The position numbers and the translations under genes are program-made. Below the pieces are notes generated by a model. It did not search any database, was not told where the DNA came from, and was given only the letters and a program-made list of their open reading frames with translations. Source: Pseudobutyrivibrio sp. (GTDB taxonomy: Bacteria > Bacillota > Clostridia > Lachnospirales > Lachnospiraceae). Taken from it: a stretch of 64,000 nt of DNA. The stretch's first letter is position 1, and each line of letters starts with the position of its first letter. The DNA is taken from contig JAFYYR010000026.1 of the NCBI GenBank assembly GCA_017557435.1, forward strand, positions 124,001-188,000. Direction: 5' to 3'. Shown here in pieces: positions 28,917 to 37,890 of this stretch.

Positions 28917-29960
28917 ATGAAATTTGGCGGGCGTAAAATTAAAGTAAAAGGCAACAGTGCACTTGCTATTGCAGCAGGTGTAGCTGTTGCTTTTATGTTT
29001 ATAGCCACAATTGTCAGTGTCGTCATTTATAAGAATAGAATGGAGCAGGCTTCTGAGCTTTTGAGGGAGGCTGAGTACAAGCAGTACGATTCCTATGTGG
29101 TAATGATTTCTTCTGATGATGAGTCTGATTTTTGGAAGCAGGTATATGAGGCCGCAAAAGAATACGGTGATGAGAATAGAGTATACGTTGATTTATTGTC
29201 CCAGTCTGTAGATGATGATTACAGCAGAGCTGAGTTGATGGAGATGGCTATAGCCTCAGGCTGCGATGGTATTTTTATCGAGGGAGATTCTACTGAGATT
29301 CCTCAGGAGCTTTTTCAGAAGGCGAAAAAGGCAGATATTTCTGTAATTACTTTAGAGACTGATGTGGACCCTGCTGACAGAGTCAGCTTTATCGGCGTTA
29401 ATAGCTACACTATTGCCAATCTATATGCTAAATCAATCGTTCCTGATTTATCAGAGAATACTACCGTGATGATTATTGGCAATTCAACTGCAGAGGATTC
29501 CAATAACACCAGCCTAATCAACAACTTACAGGAGGCTATCTCCAGCGAGATGCCAGGTGAGAAAATTGAATTTGATTTACGTATTATAGAGGACGATGAG
29601 CAGTTTGCTACAGAGGAGTATATACAGAATCTTTTCATGAATAATCAGGTGGCACCTTTTGTTATCTGTTTGGATGAGGATACTACAACCAGCTTTTATC
29701 AGGCCATGATCGACTACAACAAGGTAGGACAGATTCACCTCTATGGCAATTACAAAACACCTACTATTCTTACTGGTATTCAGCATGGTGTTATTAAGAG
29801 CACTGTCAGTATTGATGCAGAAAGCATGGGCAGCGCTGCTACCAAGGCATTTATAGAATACAGAGATACAGGCTATGTTTCTGACTATATCAACGTAGAC
29901 ACACAGATTATTGATATGTCTAATGTAGCTGAGTATCTAGAGGAGGGCAGCCATGAGTAA
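28917..29960 (+). CDS. Membrane-anchored sugar-binding (Peripla_BP_4) sensory protein
   Basis: 347 residues. One N-terminal membrane anchor (LAIAAGVAVAFMFIATIVSVV) without a lipobox, then a periplasmic-binding-protein fold of the ribose/xylose class: VVMISSDDESDFWKQV, ASGCDGIFIEGDSTEI, FIGVNSYTIANLYAKSI. It overlaps the kinase start by 8 nt, and such anchored binding proteins next to LytS-type kinases commonly act as ligand sensors rather than transporters. The ribosome binding site (GGTGGAG) is rather far, 14 nt, from the ATG. The sugar is not identifiable. Confidence 0.83.
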   Translation: MKFGGRKIKVKGNSALAIAAGVAVAFMFIATIVSVVIYKNRMEQASELLREAEYKQYDSYVVMISSDDESDFWKQVYEAAKEYGDENRVYVDLLSQSVDDDYSRAELMEMAIASGCDGIFIEGDSTEIPQELFQKAKKADISVITLETDVDPADRVSFIGVNSYTIANLYAKSIVPDLSENTTVMIIGNSTAEDSNNTSLINNLQEAISSEMPGEKIEFDLRIIEDDEQFATEEYIQNLFMNNQVAPFVICLDEDTTTSFYQAMIDYNKVGQIHLYGNYKTPTILTGIQHGVIKSTVSIDAESMGSAATKAFIEYRDTGYVSDYINVDTQIIDMSNVAEYLEEGSHE

Positions 29961-31431
29961 AAAGCTTAAAGTTACCCTCTCCCTTAGAAAGAAAATGATT
30001 CTGGCTTTTTGTACGCCAGCAATTTTGCTGTTTCTTGTAAACATGATGCTTTACTTTGGAACTGCTAGGATGATTGATTCTCTTGATGCAGTATTTGCCA
30101 GCAATACTTCTCTTAACGAGCTAAGTGATTGTCTGGATAGAGTTCAAAGTGCTACAACTGGGTACTTGGATACCAAGACATCAGATGCACTAGAGCAGTA
30201 CTATACCTACGAGCAGGATTACAATAATATGGTTATGACTCTTTCTAGTACCAATGATGTGAATGAGAATCGTGTCATGGAAAAAAATATTAGAAACATG
30301 TCACTTAACTATTTGGAGCTTACCAATCAGGCCATCGAGAGTAAGCGTGGTGGTAATGTTGAAAAATACAAGAGCAATTACGATGAGGCTACAAGGCTTC
30401 ACGGCTATATTTCAAAGAGCATTAACAGCTTAAATAATAAGCAATTCGTCAACAACTCTATGTCCTATGCTGCTATGATGTCAGCCCTTCAGACACTAGA
30501 GCAGTTGAACCTGTTTACTCTTATTATTATTGGAGTTGCCAATCTTTCTTTTGTAGTACTTATTGCATCTACAATTACAGAGCCTCTTATTAAGCTTTCC
30601 AACTCTGCCAACAGAGTTTCAAAGGGAGATTTTGATATCGAGCTACTTACAGTTCACTCTAATGATGAGGTGGGTGTAGTAACTAACGCCTTCAACAAGA
30701 TGGTCATTTCCATAAGAGAGTACATTGTAAAGCTGCGAGAATCCATGGAAGTGGAGCGTAGGCTCAAGGAAAATGAGCTTATTATGGAGAACCATATTAA
30801 GGATGCTGAGCTTAGATATTTGCAGGCCCAGATTAATCCTCACTTCCTTTTTAATACGCTAAATGCCGGTGCCCAGCTTTCTATGATGGAGGGGGCAGAG
30901 AGGACCAGCAATTATCTCCAGAGGGTTGCTGATTTCTTTAGATACAATATTAAAAAGAACAAGGACATTGTTACCCTAAAAGAGGAAATCGAGCTTGTAG
31001 ATATCTACATTTACATTATTAATGTGCGATTTGCAGGGGAAATCCTTTTTACAAAGGAAATAGATGAGAGTCTTTTGGATGTGAAAATACCTCGAATGAT
31101 TATACAGCCTATTGTGGAAAACAGTATCAACTACGGTGTGAGAAATGTGGATTGGGCCAAGAAAATTAAGCTTTCTGTATATTCTCTAGAGGATTATATT
31201 TGTGTTAGTATAAAGGACAACGGAATAGGAATGGATTCCAAGACCATCGAGGAGATTCTTGAGGGTGGCTACACTAGAGATCCTAGCAAGTCAGATTCCA
31301 ATGGTGTTGGTCTTGACAATTGTATTGAGCGTCTCAACATTTTCTACGAGAGAGATGATGTTCTAGATATTATTTCAGAGGGGAAGAACAAGGGAACAGA
31401 GACTATTCTCTACCTTTCCAAAACAGATTAA
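29953..31431 (+). CDS. LytS/YesM-type sensor histidine kinase
   Basis: 492 residues. Membrane helices at about residues 12-35 and 180-200 bracket an extracytoplasmic helical region. A HAMP domain follows (EPLIKLSNSANRVSKGDFDI), then the His_kinase motif QAQINPHFLFNTL (His about 297) and the ATPase with N box QPIVENSINYGV and G motifs DNGIGMD and NGVGLDN. It is translated from an ATG overlapping the end of the anchored binding protein, with the response regulator 12 nt downstream. Likely role: sugar-dependent phosphorylation of that regulator. Confidence 0.93.
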   Translation: MSKKLKVTLSLRKKMILAFCTPAILLFLVNMMLYFGTARMIDSLDAVFASNTSLNELSDCLDRVQSATTGYLDTKTSDALEQYYTYEQDYNNMVMTLSSTNDVNENRVMEKNIRNMSLNYLELTNQAIESKRGGNVEKYKSNYDEATRLHGYISKSINSLNNKQFVNNSMSYAAMMSALQTLEQLNLFTLIIIGVANLSFVVLIASTITEPLIKLSNSANRVSKGDFDIELLTVHSNDEVGVVTNAFNKMVISIREYIVKLRESMEVERRLKENELIMENHIKDAELRYLQAQINPHFLFNTLNAGAQLSMMEGAERTSNYLQRVADFFRYNIKKNKDIVTLKEEIELVDIYIYIINVRFAGEILFTKEIDESLLDVKIPRMIIQPIVENSINYGVRNVDWAKKIKLSVYSLEDYICVSIKDNGIGMDSKTIEEILEGGYTRDPSKSDSNGVGLDNCIERLNIFYERDDVLDIISEGKNKGTETILYLSKTD

Positions 31432-31443
31432 GGGTGTTAAGTA

Positions 31444-33033
31444 ATGTACAAAATAATGCTAGCTGACGATGAAGGAATCGTCATTGACTCACTTAAATTC
31501 ATAATAGAAAAAGAATTCGGAAGTCGCTGCGAAATCAGAACAGCCAAAACTGGTAGGCAAGTTATTGAGCTGGCTGAGGAGTTCCAGCCAGATATTGCTT
31601 TCATGGATATTCAGATGCCTGGAATCAATGGTATCGAGGCCATGCGAGAGATCAGGAAGTTCAACAGCCATGTGGTTTTTGTTGTAATGACAGCCTACGA
31701 CAAGTTTGACTATGCCAAGGAAGCTATTTCACTAGGCGTACTTGATTATCTTAACAAGCCTGTCAGCAGGGACACTATAGTGAACGTGCTACAAAAGGCC
31801 ATGAGCAATATCGATGGTGAGAGAACCAAGCGCCGCAATGACTTACGTGTCCGTGAAAAGCTTGAGACTGTAGTTCCTATCATTGAAAATGGTCTAATTC
31901 AGGATTTGCTTTTTAAGGAATATTTCCAAGAGGATATTGATAATTACAAGACATTACTTGGTATTGATTCCCAGTATGGATACATGGCTTGTATGGTTTT
32001 CGGTCGCGAGCAGGTAGGCAACTACATGACCAGCGCTGTTGCCGTTTCCATTCAGGCCCAAAAGGCATATCGAGAGATTCACACCATCACAGAGGATTAC
32101 ATTAAGGGAATTATGGGAGCGGTTATGTCCAACAAAATCCCAATGCTTATCCCATGTGAGAAAGACACTCTTTCATATAATGAGAGAAATGAAATAGTGG
32201 AGAAGGCAAGAGCACTATGCCGCAAGCTATCCGACAGATTCGATATGAATTTCAGAGTTGGATTTGGTTCTGTAAAGCCTCTTGATAAGATGGCTGAGTC
32301 TTACGAAGAGGCCAATTCAGTACTTATTTCCACCACCAGCCATGTGGCCCATATCGATGATATGCCTACAAAGGTTTCCTATGAGGATAACTATCCAATG
32401 GAGATGGAAAAGCGGCTCTTTGATGAGATTGAACTTGGTAACACCAATGAATCCGCATCAGTTGCTCAGGCATTCTTCGATTGGATGGAGGAAAATTATT
32501 CCAGCGATAGCGACAGCGTCAGGCTGAAATGTCTAGAATTCGTTCTATGGGCTGAGCACTTAGCCTATGAGAAGACAGGCCGTAAATACGAATTCAAAAG
32601 TAGACAAAATTATTTATCAGAACTGCTTAATTACCAGACTCATGATGAGGTAAGAATGTGGTTCGTGGAGAAGATAAAGTCAGCTTCATTCTGGGTTTCC
32701 AACCGCCAAGAAGAGCAGACTATGAGTGCCATTAACAAGGCAAAACAGTACATTGACAACAATTATATGAAGGAACTTACCCTGGACGATGTATCTAGAG
32801 TGGTTAATATAAGTTCCTACTATTTTTCAAAGGTATTCAAGGAAGAAACAGGAGAAAACTTCATTGATTATCTGACAAAACTTAGAATAGAAGCAGCCAA
32901 GAAGCTGCTTAAAACTACCAACAAATCTATGAAGGAGATTTCGGCTGAGGTAGGATATTCAGACCCCAACTATTTTTCTAGAAACTTTAAGAAGTACACT
33001 GGAAAAACGCCAACAGATTATGCGAAGGGGTAA
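31444..33033 (+). CDS. AraC-type response regulator (YesN-like)
   Basis: 529 residues. The receiver domain occupies residues 1-125, with acidic pocket LADDE, phospho-acceptor Asp in FMDIQMPGING and conserved Lys in YLNKP. A 290-residue middle region is typical of YesN regulators. The C-terminal 100 residues hold two AraC helix-turn-helix units (LTLDDVSRVVNISSYYFSKV and MKEISAEVGYSDPNYFSRNF). It is expected to activate the binding-protein and transporter genes downstream. No operator could be assigned by eye. Confidence 0.94.
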   Translation: MYKIMLADDEGIVIDSLKFIIEKEFGSRCEIRTAKTGRQVIELAEEFQPDIAFMDIQMPGINGIEAMREIRKFNSHVVFVVMTAYDKFDYAKEAISLGVLDYLNKPVSRDTIVNVLQKAMSNIDGERTKRRNDLRVREKLETVVPIIENGLIQDLLFKEYFQEDIDNYKTLLGIDSQYGYMACMVFGREQVGNYMTSAVAVSIQAQKAYREIHTITEDYIKGIMGAVMSNKIPMLIPCEKDTLSYNERNEIVEKARALCRKLSDRFDMNFRVGFGSVKPLDKMAESYEEANSVLISTTSHVAHIDDMPTKVSYEDNYPMEMEKRLFDEIELGNTNESASVAQAFFDWMEENYSSDSDSVRLKCLEFVLWAEHLAYEKTGRKYEFKSRQNYLSELLNYQTHDEVRMWFVEKIKSASFWVSNRQEEQTMSAINKAKQYIDNNYMKELTLDDVSRVVNISSYYFSKVFKEETGENFIDYLTKLRIEAAKKLLKTTNKSMKEISAEVGYSDPNYFSRNFKKYTGKTPTDYAKG

Positions 33034-33048
33034 TATTGGAGGGAAGTA

Positions 33049-34080
33049 ATGAAACGGTTAAGGAGAAAATTAGTTGCGGTGGCAATGATGTCCGCAATGA
33101 TTTTGTCAGGATGTGGGGAAGCCATGACAAATGACAGTAGTGAGGCTGAGGATTCAAACACACTTGAAATAGGAATGTGTTTTGATTCATTCGTAATTGA
33201 AAGGTGGCAAAAGGATAGAGACGTATTTGTTGATACTGCCACATCCTTAGGAGCCACAGTAAATGTTCAAAATGCCAACGGAGATGTAACTAAGCAGATT
33301 GAGCAGATACAGTATTTTATTGACAAGAATGTAGATTGCCTTGTAATCATACCAATTGATGGCGGGGCCCTCACCGAGGTGGTAAACAAGGCCAAGGCAA
33401 AAAACATTCCAGTTGTTTGTTACGACAGATTGATACGTGACGTTAATGCAGACCTATACATTTCATTTGACAACGAAATGGTAGGCCGAATGCTTGGAGA
33501 TGCCCTAGTCAAGCAAGGCTCAACTAGAGTGGTTATGATATGCGGTCCACATACTGACAACAATGTGCCAATGGTTGAACAGGGATTCAGAGCAGTAATG
33601 GAAGAAAAGGGCATTGAAATTTTAGATATGTACAACTGCGAGGGCTGGAAAGCAGAACTTGGCAGTTCCTACGTCTATGAGAACATAGACCTTATCAAAC
33701 AGTCCGATGGCATCATGTGTGGCAATGACGATATCGCCACCGCAGTCATCAGAGCTCTTGCAGTCAGCCAGCTTGCCGGCGTAATCCCAGTGGTAGGACA
33801 GGATGCCGACTTGACAGCATGCCAGCATATAGTAGAGGGCACCCAGAACATGACTGTCTACAAGCCAGTTAACAAGCTGGCAGAACAGGCTGCCCAACTA
33901 TCAGTTCAACTGGCCAAGGGCAACCCAATAGAGACCACAGAATTCATAGACGACGGCACAACCACCATACCATACGTAGCCGTGGAACCCGTTGCCGTAG
34001 ACGCCGCCAACATCGACGAAGTCATCATCGAAGGAGGCTTCCACAGCCGCGAAGATGTCTACCTAAATGTAGCCAAGTAG
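33049..34080 (+). CDS. Sugar-binding lipoprotein (ChvE/XylF-like), first copy
   Basis: 343 residues with a lipoprotein signal ending LSGCG (Cys about residue 22). The mature part is a type I periplasmic binding protein: IGMCFDSFVIERWQKDRD, DCLVIIPIDGGALTE, IPVVCYDRLI and SFDNEMVGRMLGDALV. It is paralogous to the product of the 34930 gene. The last 240 nt are about 52% GC with C exceeding G (72 C, 53 G by hand count), against about 43% GC with G far above C near the gene start. The stop codon and last codons lie inside the left arm of the large inverted repeat. Confidence 0.9.
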   Translation: MKRLRRKLVAVAMMSAMILSGCGEAMTNDSSEAEDSNTLEIGMCFDSFVIERWQKDRDVFVDTATSLGATVNVQNANGDVTKQIEQIQYFIDKNVDCLVIIPIDGGALTEVVNKAKAKNIPVVCYDRLIRDVNADLYISFDNEMVGRMLGDALVKQGSTRVVMICGPHTDNNVPMVEQGFRAVMEEKGIEILDMYNCEGWKAELGSSYVYENIDLIKQSDGIMCGNDDIATAVIRALAVSQLAGVIPVVGQDADLTACQHIVEGTQNMTVYKPVNKLAEQAAQLSVQLAKGNPIETTEFIDDGTTTIPYVAVEPVAVDAANIDEVIIEGGFHSREDVYLNVAK

Positions 34081-34735
34081 CAGGACCCTTTAGGTGATCT
34101 AATGGGCTCCCATGCCCCCACACGTAGCCCGGCACAAGGCCCCTTGGAGTATCGATTACGCGAATATTTTTAGTTTTTCACGCGTAAAAATTGACGCCAG
34201 CCATGTGTCTTTCTAAGAATGAACTGTTTTCAAAAATGTAGCTTTGCTGTGTGGACACATTTTAAGTTTCAATGGCAGTTTTGCAAAATGATTCTTGAGA
34301 GGGTGTTTGGGGCTCATAATACATTCACTAAGAAAAATTAAAAAGCAGGTTTTGTATATATATGCACCGTGGCACATTCGACATCGTGTCTCAGCGTGAC
34401 CACTGCTGCCGCCATCCTAGCGGCAGCTGCCTATATATTACAAAACCTGCTTTATATTTTTCTAAGTTCATTCCAAAATCGCCCCAAACACCCTCAGAAC
34501 CATTTTTTACTGCCATCTTGTAGTACCGTGTGTCCACACATAGGCTACTTTTTTGAAAACTGTAAAGGCTTGAGAAAGACACATGAAATGTATGGCGCCA
34601 ATTTGCGCAGTAGAAAAACAAAATATTCATGCGTTGATACACCAAGGGGCCTTGTGCCGAGCTAGGCGGGGGCATGGGAGCCTATACTTGTAGAAAAGGG
34701 GCCTGCTACTTGGCTGTTGAAAGCCGCGGCTGTGG
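34041..34735. repeat. Very long imperfect inverted repeat with branched apex
   Basis: The left arm from 34071 and the right arm ending 34715 match in inverted orientation over about 300 nt each, by eye about three quarters identical. Matching blocks include AGCCAAGTAGCAGG, GGCTCCCATGCCCCC, GGCACAAGGCCCCTTGG, ATGTGTCTTTCT, TGTGTGGACACA, GGGTGTTTGGGGC and AAGCAGGTTTTGTA. A further CCACAGCCGCG (34041) / CGCGGCTGTGG (34725) match extends it into the upstream gene. The apex splits into two hairpins: GTGG...CCAC (34369-34403) and GCTGCCGC/GCGGCAGC (34405-34427). No transposase or credible gene lies inside. Confidence 0.85.
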
Positions 34736-34778
34736 CGGGATAGAGGGAGATGGATAGCAAATATTTGCAAAAATGGAT

Positions 34779-34812
34779 AGGGCTAGCACAAAAATGTGCT
34801 AGTCCTTTTTTA
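34779..34812 (+). terminator. Rho-independent terminator before the second binding-protein gene
   Basis: GGGCTAGCACA pairs with TGTGCTAGTCC around AAAA and is followed by six T residues. It separates the regulatory genes from the transporter genes. Confidence 0.9.
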
Positions 34813-34847
34813 GTGGGTAGATTGTTTTAGACAAAAATGTGAAGAAA

Positions 34848-34876
34848 GTGACAACCATTTTTAGAAGGGTTAATGG
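34848..34876 (+). promoter_or_regulatory. Possible promoter of the sugar transporter operon
   Basis: GTGACA (34848) and TAATGG (34871) are 17 nt apart. Both boxes deviate from consensus, which would suit a promoter needing the AraC-type activator encoded upstream. Tentative. Confidence 0.3.
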
Positions 34877-34929
34877 TATCTTTTTTACAGATACAAAAAA
34901 CACCTAATGAAAGGGAGGTTTTCACAGAG

Positions 34930-36069
34930 ATGAAAAAGAAATTATTAAGTGTACTTTTGACAGGTGCTATGGCAGCTTCAATGTTCGTAGGTTGCGGTAC
35001 TAGCACAGAGACAACAGACAACTCTGCACCAGCTTCAACAGACACAGCTACAGAGTCGACAGACGGTGGGGCTGCAGCTGCTACTGGTAAGAAGGTTGGT
35101 GTAGCAATGCCTACAAAGGATCTCCAGAGATGGAATCAGGACGGCGAGAACATGCAGAAAGAGCTTGAGGCAGCTGGTTACGAAGTTGAACTTCAGTATG
35201 CTTCAAACGACACACAGACACAGATCTCTCAGATTGAGACAATGATCAATGATGGATGTGATGTTCTTGTTATCGCAGCTATCGAGGCATCTTCACTTGG
35301 TGAGGCTATGGATATGGCAGCTGAGCAGAACATTCCTGTTATTGCTTATGACCGTCTTATCATGAACACAGATGCTGTTTCTTACTACGCTACATTTGAT
35401 AACTACAAAGTAGGTCAGGTTCAGGGACAGTACATCATCGATACACTTGGTCTTGATGTAAACGATACATCTAAGACATACACAATGGAAGTTACAGCTG
35501 GTGATCCAGGTGATAACAATGCTAACTTCTTCTACAGTGGTGCTATGGATCTTCTTGATGACTACATCGATGCTGGTATCATCGAAATCAAGTCAGGTCA
35601 GCAGGAATTCGCTGATGTAGCTACAGCTCAGTGGGCAACAGAGAAGGCTCAGTCAAGAATGGAGAACATCCTTTCAACATACTATGCTGATGGAACAAAC
35701 CTTGACATCTGCCTCTGCTCTAACGACTCTACAGCACTTGGTGTTGAGAACGCACTTGCAGCTAACTACAAGGGTGAGTACCCAATCGTAACAGGTCAGG
35801 ATTGCGATATTGAGAACACAAAGAACATGATCGCTGGTAAGCAGTCTATGTCAGTATTCAAGGATACACGTACACTTGCTTCACAGGTTGTTAAGATGGT
35901 AGGCCAGATCCTTAACGGTGAGACAGTTGATGTTAACGACAAGGAAACATACAACAATGGTAACAAGGTTGTTGAGTCATTCCTTTGCGAGCCTGTATTC
36001 GCAGATGTTAACAACTACAAAGAGCTCCTCATCGATTCTGGTTACTACACAGAGGATCAGTTAAAGTAA
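34930..36069 (+). CDS. chvE: Multiple-monosaccharide ABC transporter substrate-binding lipoprotein (ChvE-like)
   Basis: 379 residues. A lipoprotein signal (LLSVLLTGAMAASMFVGCG) is followed by a Thr/Ser-rich linker and a type I sugar-binding fold close to ChvE: VGVAMPTKDLQRWNQDGENM, DVLVIAAIEASSLGEAMD, IPVIAYDRLI, ATFDNYKVGQ, SNDSTALGVENAL and VTGQDCDIENTKNMIAG. ATG 34930 is chosen because AAAGGGAGG ends 10 nt before it and the lipoprotein signal starts there. Codon use is strongly biased, which suggests high expression. It delivers a monosaccharide such as xylose, arabinose or galactose to the permeases downstream; the exact sugar is inferred only. Confidence 0.92.
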   Translation: MKKKLLSVLLTGAMAASMFVGCGTSTETTDNSAPASTDTATESTDGGAAAATGKKVGVAMPTKDLQRWNQDGENMQKELEAAGYEVELQYASNDTQTQISQIETMINDGCDVLVIAAIEASSLGEAMDMAAEQNIPVIAYDRLIMNTDAVSYYATFDNYKVGQVQGQYIIDTLGLDVNDTSKTYTMEVTAGDPGDNNANFFYSGAMDLLDDYIDAGIIEIKSGQQEFADVATAQWATEKAQSRMENILSTYYADGTNLDICLCSNDSTALGVENALAANYKGEYPIVTGQDCDIENTKNMIAGKQSMSVFKDTRTLASQVVKMVGQILNGETVDVNDKETYNNGNKVVESFLCEPVFADVNNYKELLIDSGYYTEDQLK

Positions 36070-36071
36070 TA

Positions 36072-36220
36072 GTAAATATTTTTCCTAGCTACGCGACGGA
36101 AAAATGTTTACCACGAACCGCTTCCACGGCGCGAAGCGACGTATACAATAAGCGGTTCTTCCCGTTCCGTAGGATGGGAACAATGGTTGTAAACTTTATA
36201 GGGCGAGCTTAGCTCGCCCT
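36072..36220 (+). other. Multi-hairpin spacer between binding protein and ATPase genes
   Basis: Three successive stems are visible: GTAAATATTTTTCC (36072) with GGAAAAATGTTTAC (36098), GAACCGCTT (36115) with AAGCGGTTC (36150), and the perfect GGGCGAGC-TTA-GCTCGCCC (36201-36219) followed by TATTTTA. The last resembles a weak terminator. Such spacers after binding-protein genes often protect the upstream mRNA and reduce read-through into the less needed ATPase and permease genes; here that is inference. Confidence 0.6.
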
Positions 36221-36253
36221 ATTTTAAAGAGAATGATTTGAAGAAAATAAATA

Positions 36254-36304
36254 ATGAATAGAGCTTTTCATTGCCGAAGGCATTCTTAAATGAGAGTTCT
36301 TCAT
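36254..36304 (+). repeat. Hairpin resembling the asnS-leader repeats
   Basis: ATGAA/TTCAT, GAGCT/AGTTC and TCAT/ATGA stack around TGCC-GAA-GGCA, with an unpaired TTCTTAA on the 3' side. The order of parts matches hairpin 2 of the 90-bp repeats at 44581 and 44671 (CATTGCC, 3-nt loop, GGCA, AT-rich bulge, AGTTCTTCAT), although the outer stem differs. Confidence 0.45.
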
Positions 36305-36349
36305 ATTATTTTTATTTATTGAAATGAAACAAAAAGGGAGGTATATCAA

Positions 36350-37876
36350 GTGGGAAATACAATACTTGAGATGAAGAACATCACAAAAGAGTTCCCAGGA
36401 GTAAAGGCCCTTGATAACGTTAATCTTAAAGTAGAGGAAGGCGAAATTCATGCTCTTGTAGGTGAGAATGGTGCTGGTAAGTCTACTCTGATGAATGTTT
36501 TAAGCGGTATTTATCCATATGGTTCTTACACAGGTGACATCGTATATAACGGTGAGGTTTGTAAGTTCCAAAAGATTAAGGACTCAGAGGAAAAAGGAAT
36601 CGTTATTATCCATCAGGAGTTAGCATTGATTCCATATATGTCAATTGGTGAGAACATGTTCCTTGGAAATGAGCAGGGAAAGAAATCAGCAATTGATTGG
36701 AACAAGACATATTCTGAGGCAGACAAGTATTTGAAGATGGTTGGTCTTTCAGAGAGCAGTCGTGTTCTTATTAAAGATATCGGTGTTGGTAAGCAGCAGC
36801 TTGTAGAAATTGCAAAGGCTCTTGCTAAACACGCAAAACTTCTTATTCTTGATGAGCCTACATCTTCTCTTAACGAGACAGATTCAAGAGCTCTTCTTGA
36901 TTTACTTCTTGAATTCAAAAAGCAGGGAATGACATCTATTATCATTTCTCATAAGCTTAATGAGGTTTCTTACGTAGCAGATAAGATCACAGTTATCCGT
37001 GATGGTTCTACAATTGAAACACTTGATAAGGCAACAGATGATATTTCTGAAGATAGAATTATCAAGGGCATGGTTGGTCGTGAGATGACAGACCGTTTCC
37101 CAAAGCGTCATGATGTTAAGATTGGCGATGTTGCTATGGAAGTTAAGAACTGGACAGTTTATCATCCACAGTTCACAGAGCGTAAGGTAGTTGATGATGT
37201 ATCAATCAACGTACGTAAGGGTGAGGTAGTTGGTATCGCAGGTCTTATGGGTGCTGGACGTACTGAGCTTGCTATGAGTATTTTCGGTAAGGCTTATGGC
37301 TCTAATATCTCAGGTCAGCTTTTCCTTAATGGCGAGGAAGTTCACCTTAAGAATATTAAGGATGCTATCAAGCACAGACTTGCATATGTTACTGAGGATA
37401 GAAAGGGTAACGGACTTGTTCTTTCTAATCCAATCAGAGTTAACACTTCTCTTGCAAATCTTTCAGAGCTTTGTACAAGAAGAGTTATCGATAAGGATAA
37501 AGAGTATCAGGTTGCCGAGGAGTATAGAGGCAAGCTTAAAACAAAGTGTCCTACTGTTGATCAGAATGTAGGAAATCTTTCAGGTGGTAACCAGCAGAAG
37601 GTACTTCTTGCAAAATGGATGTATGCTAATCCAGATGTACTTATTCTCGATGAGCCTACACGTGGTATCGATGTTGGTGCTAAGTATGAGATTTACTGCA
37701 TTATCAATGACCTTGTTGCAGCTGGAAAATCAGTTATCATGATTTCTTCAGAGCTTCCAGAGGTACTTGGTATGTCTGACAGAATTTATGTAATGAATGA
37801 GGGCAAGATGGTTGGTGAAATGGATGGTGCTGAGGCATCACAGGAGAGCATCATGTCTTGCATCTTGAAGTCATAG
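36350..37876 (+). CDS. mmsA: Sugar ABC transporter ATP-binding protein (MmsA/MglA-like)
   Basis: 508 residues with two ABC ATPase domains, as usual for CUT2 monosaccharide importers. The first has Walker [10 protein letters not shown] and Walker [12 protein letters not shown], with [11 protein letters not shown] at the signature position. The second has a degenerate P loop ([10 protein letters not shown]), signature [10 protein letters not shown] and Walker [14 protein letters not shown]. The start is GTG at 36350, preceded by AAGGGAGG. It lies between the ChvE-like protein and two permease genes and energises sugar uptake at the inner membrane face. Confidence 0.95.
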   Translation: MGNTILEMKNITKEFPGVKALDNVNLKVEEGEIHALVGENGAGKSTLMNVLSGIYPYGSYTGDIVYNGEVCKFQKIKDSEEKGIVIIHQELALIPYMSIGENMFLGNEQGKKSAIDWNKTYSEADKYLKMVGLSESSRVLIKDIGVGKQQLVEIAKALAKHAKLLILDEPTSSLNETDSRALLDLLLEFKKQGMTSIIISHKLNEVSYVADKITVIRDGSTIETLDKATDDISEDRIIKGMVGREMTDRFPKRHDVKIGDVAMEVKNWTVYHPQFTERKVVDDVSINVRKGEVVGIAGLMGAGRTELAMSIFGKAYGSNISGQLFLNGEEVHLKNIKDAIKHRLAYVTEDRKGNGLVLSNPIRVNTSLANLSELCTRRVIDKDKEYQVAEEYRGKLKTKCPTVDQNVGNLSGGNQQKVLLAKWMYANPDVLILDEPTRGIDVGAKYEIYCIINDLVAAGKSVIMISSELPEVLGMSDRIYVMNEGKMVGEMDGAEASQESIMSCILKS

Positions 37877-37890
37877 AAGGGAGAGAAAAC

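Noticed and set aside
34369-34675. Two overlapping open frames (one per strand) in the centre of the large inverted repeat
   Set aside because: They arise from the palindrome itself, mirror each other, lack ribosome binding sites and give no protein-like sequence.
34071-34715. Insertion sequence or retron as explanation of the long inverted repeat
   Set aside because: No transposase or reverse transcriptase gene lies in or beside it, and no clear target-site duplication was found. A non-autonomous foldback element remains possible and is listed as a finding.
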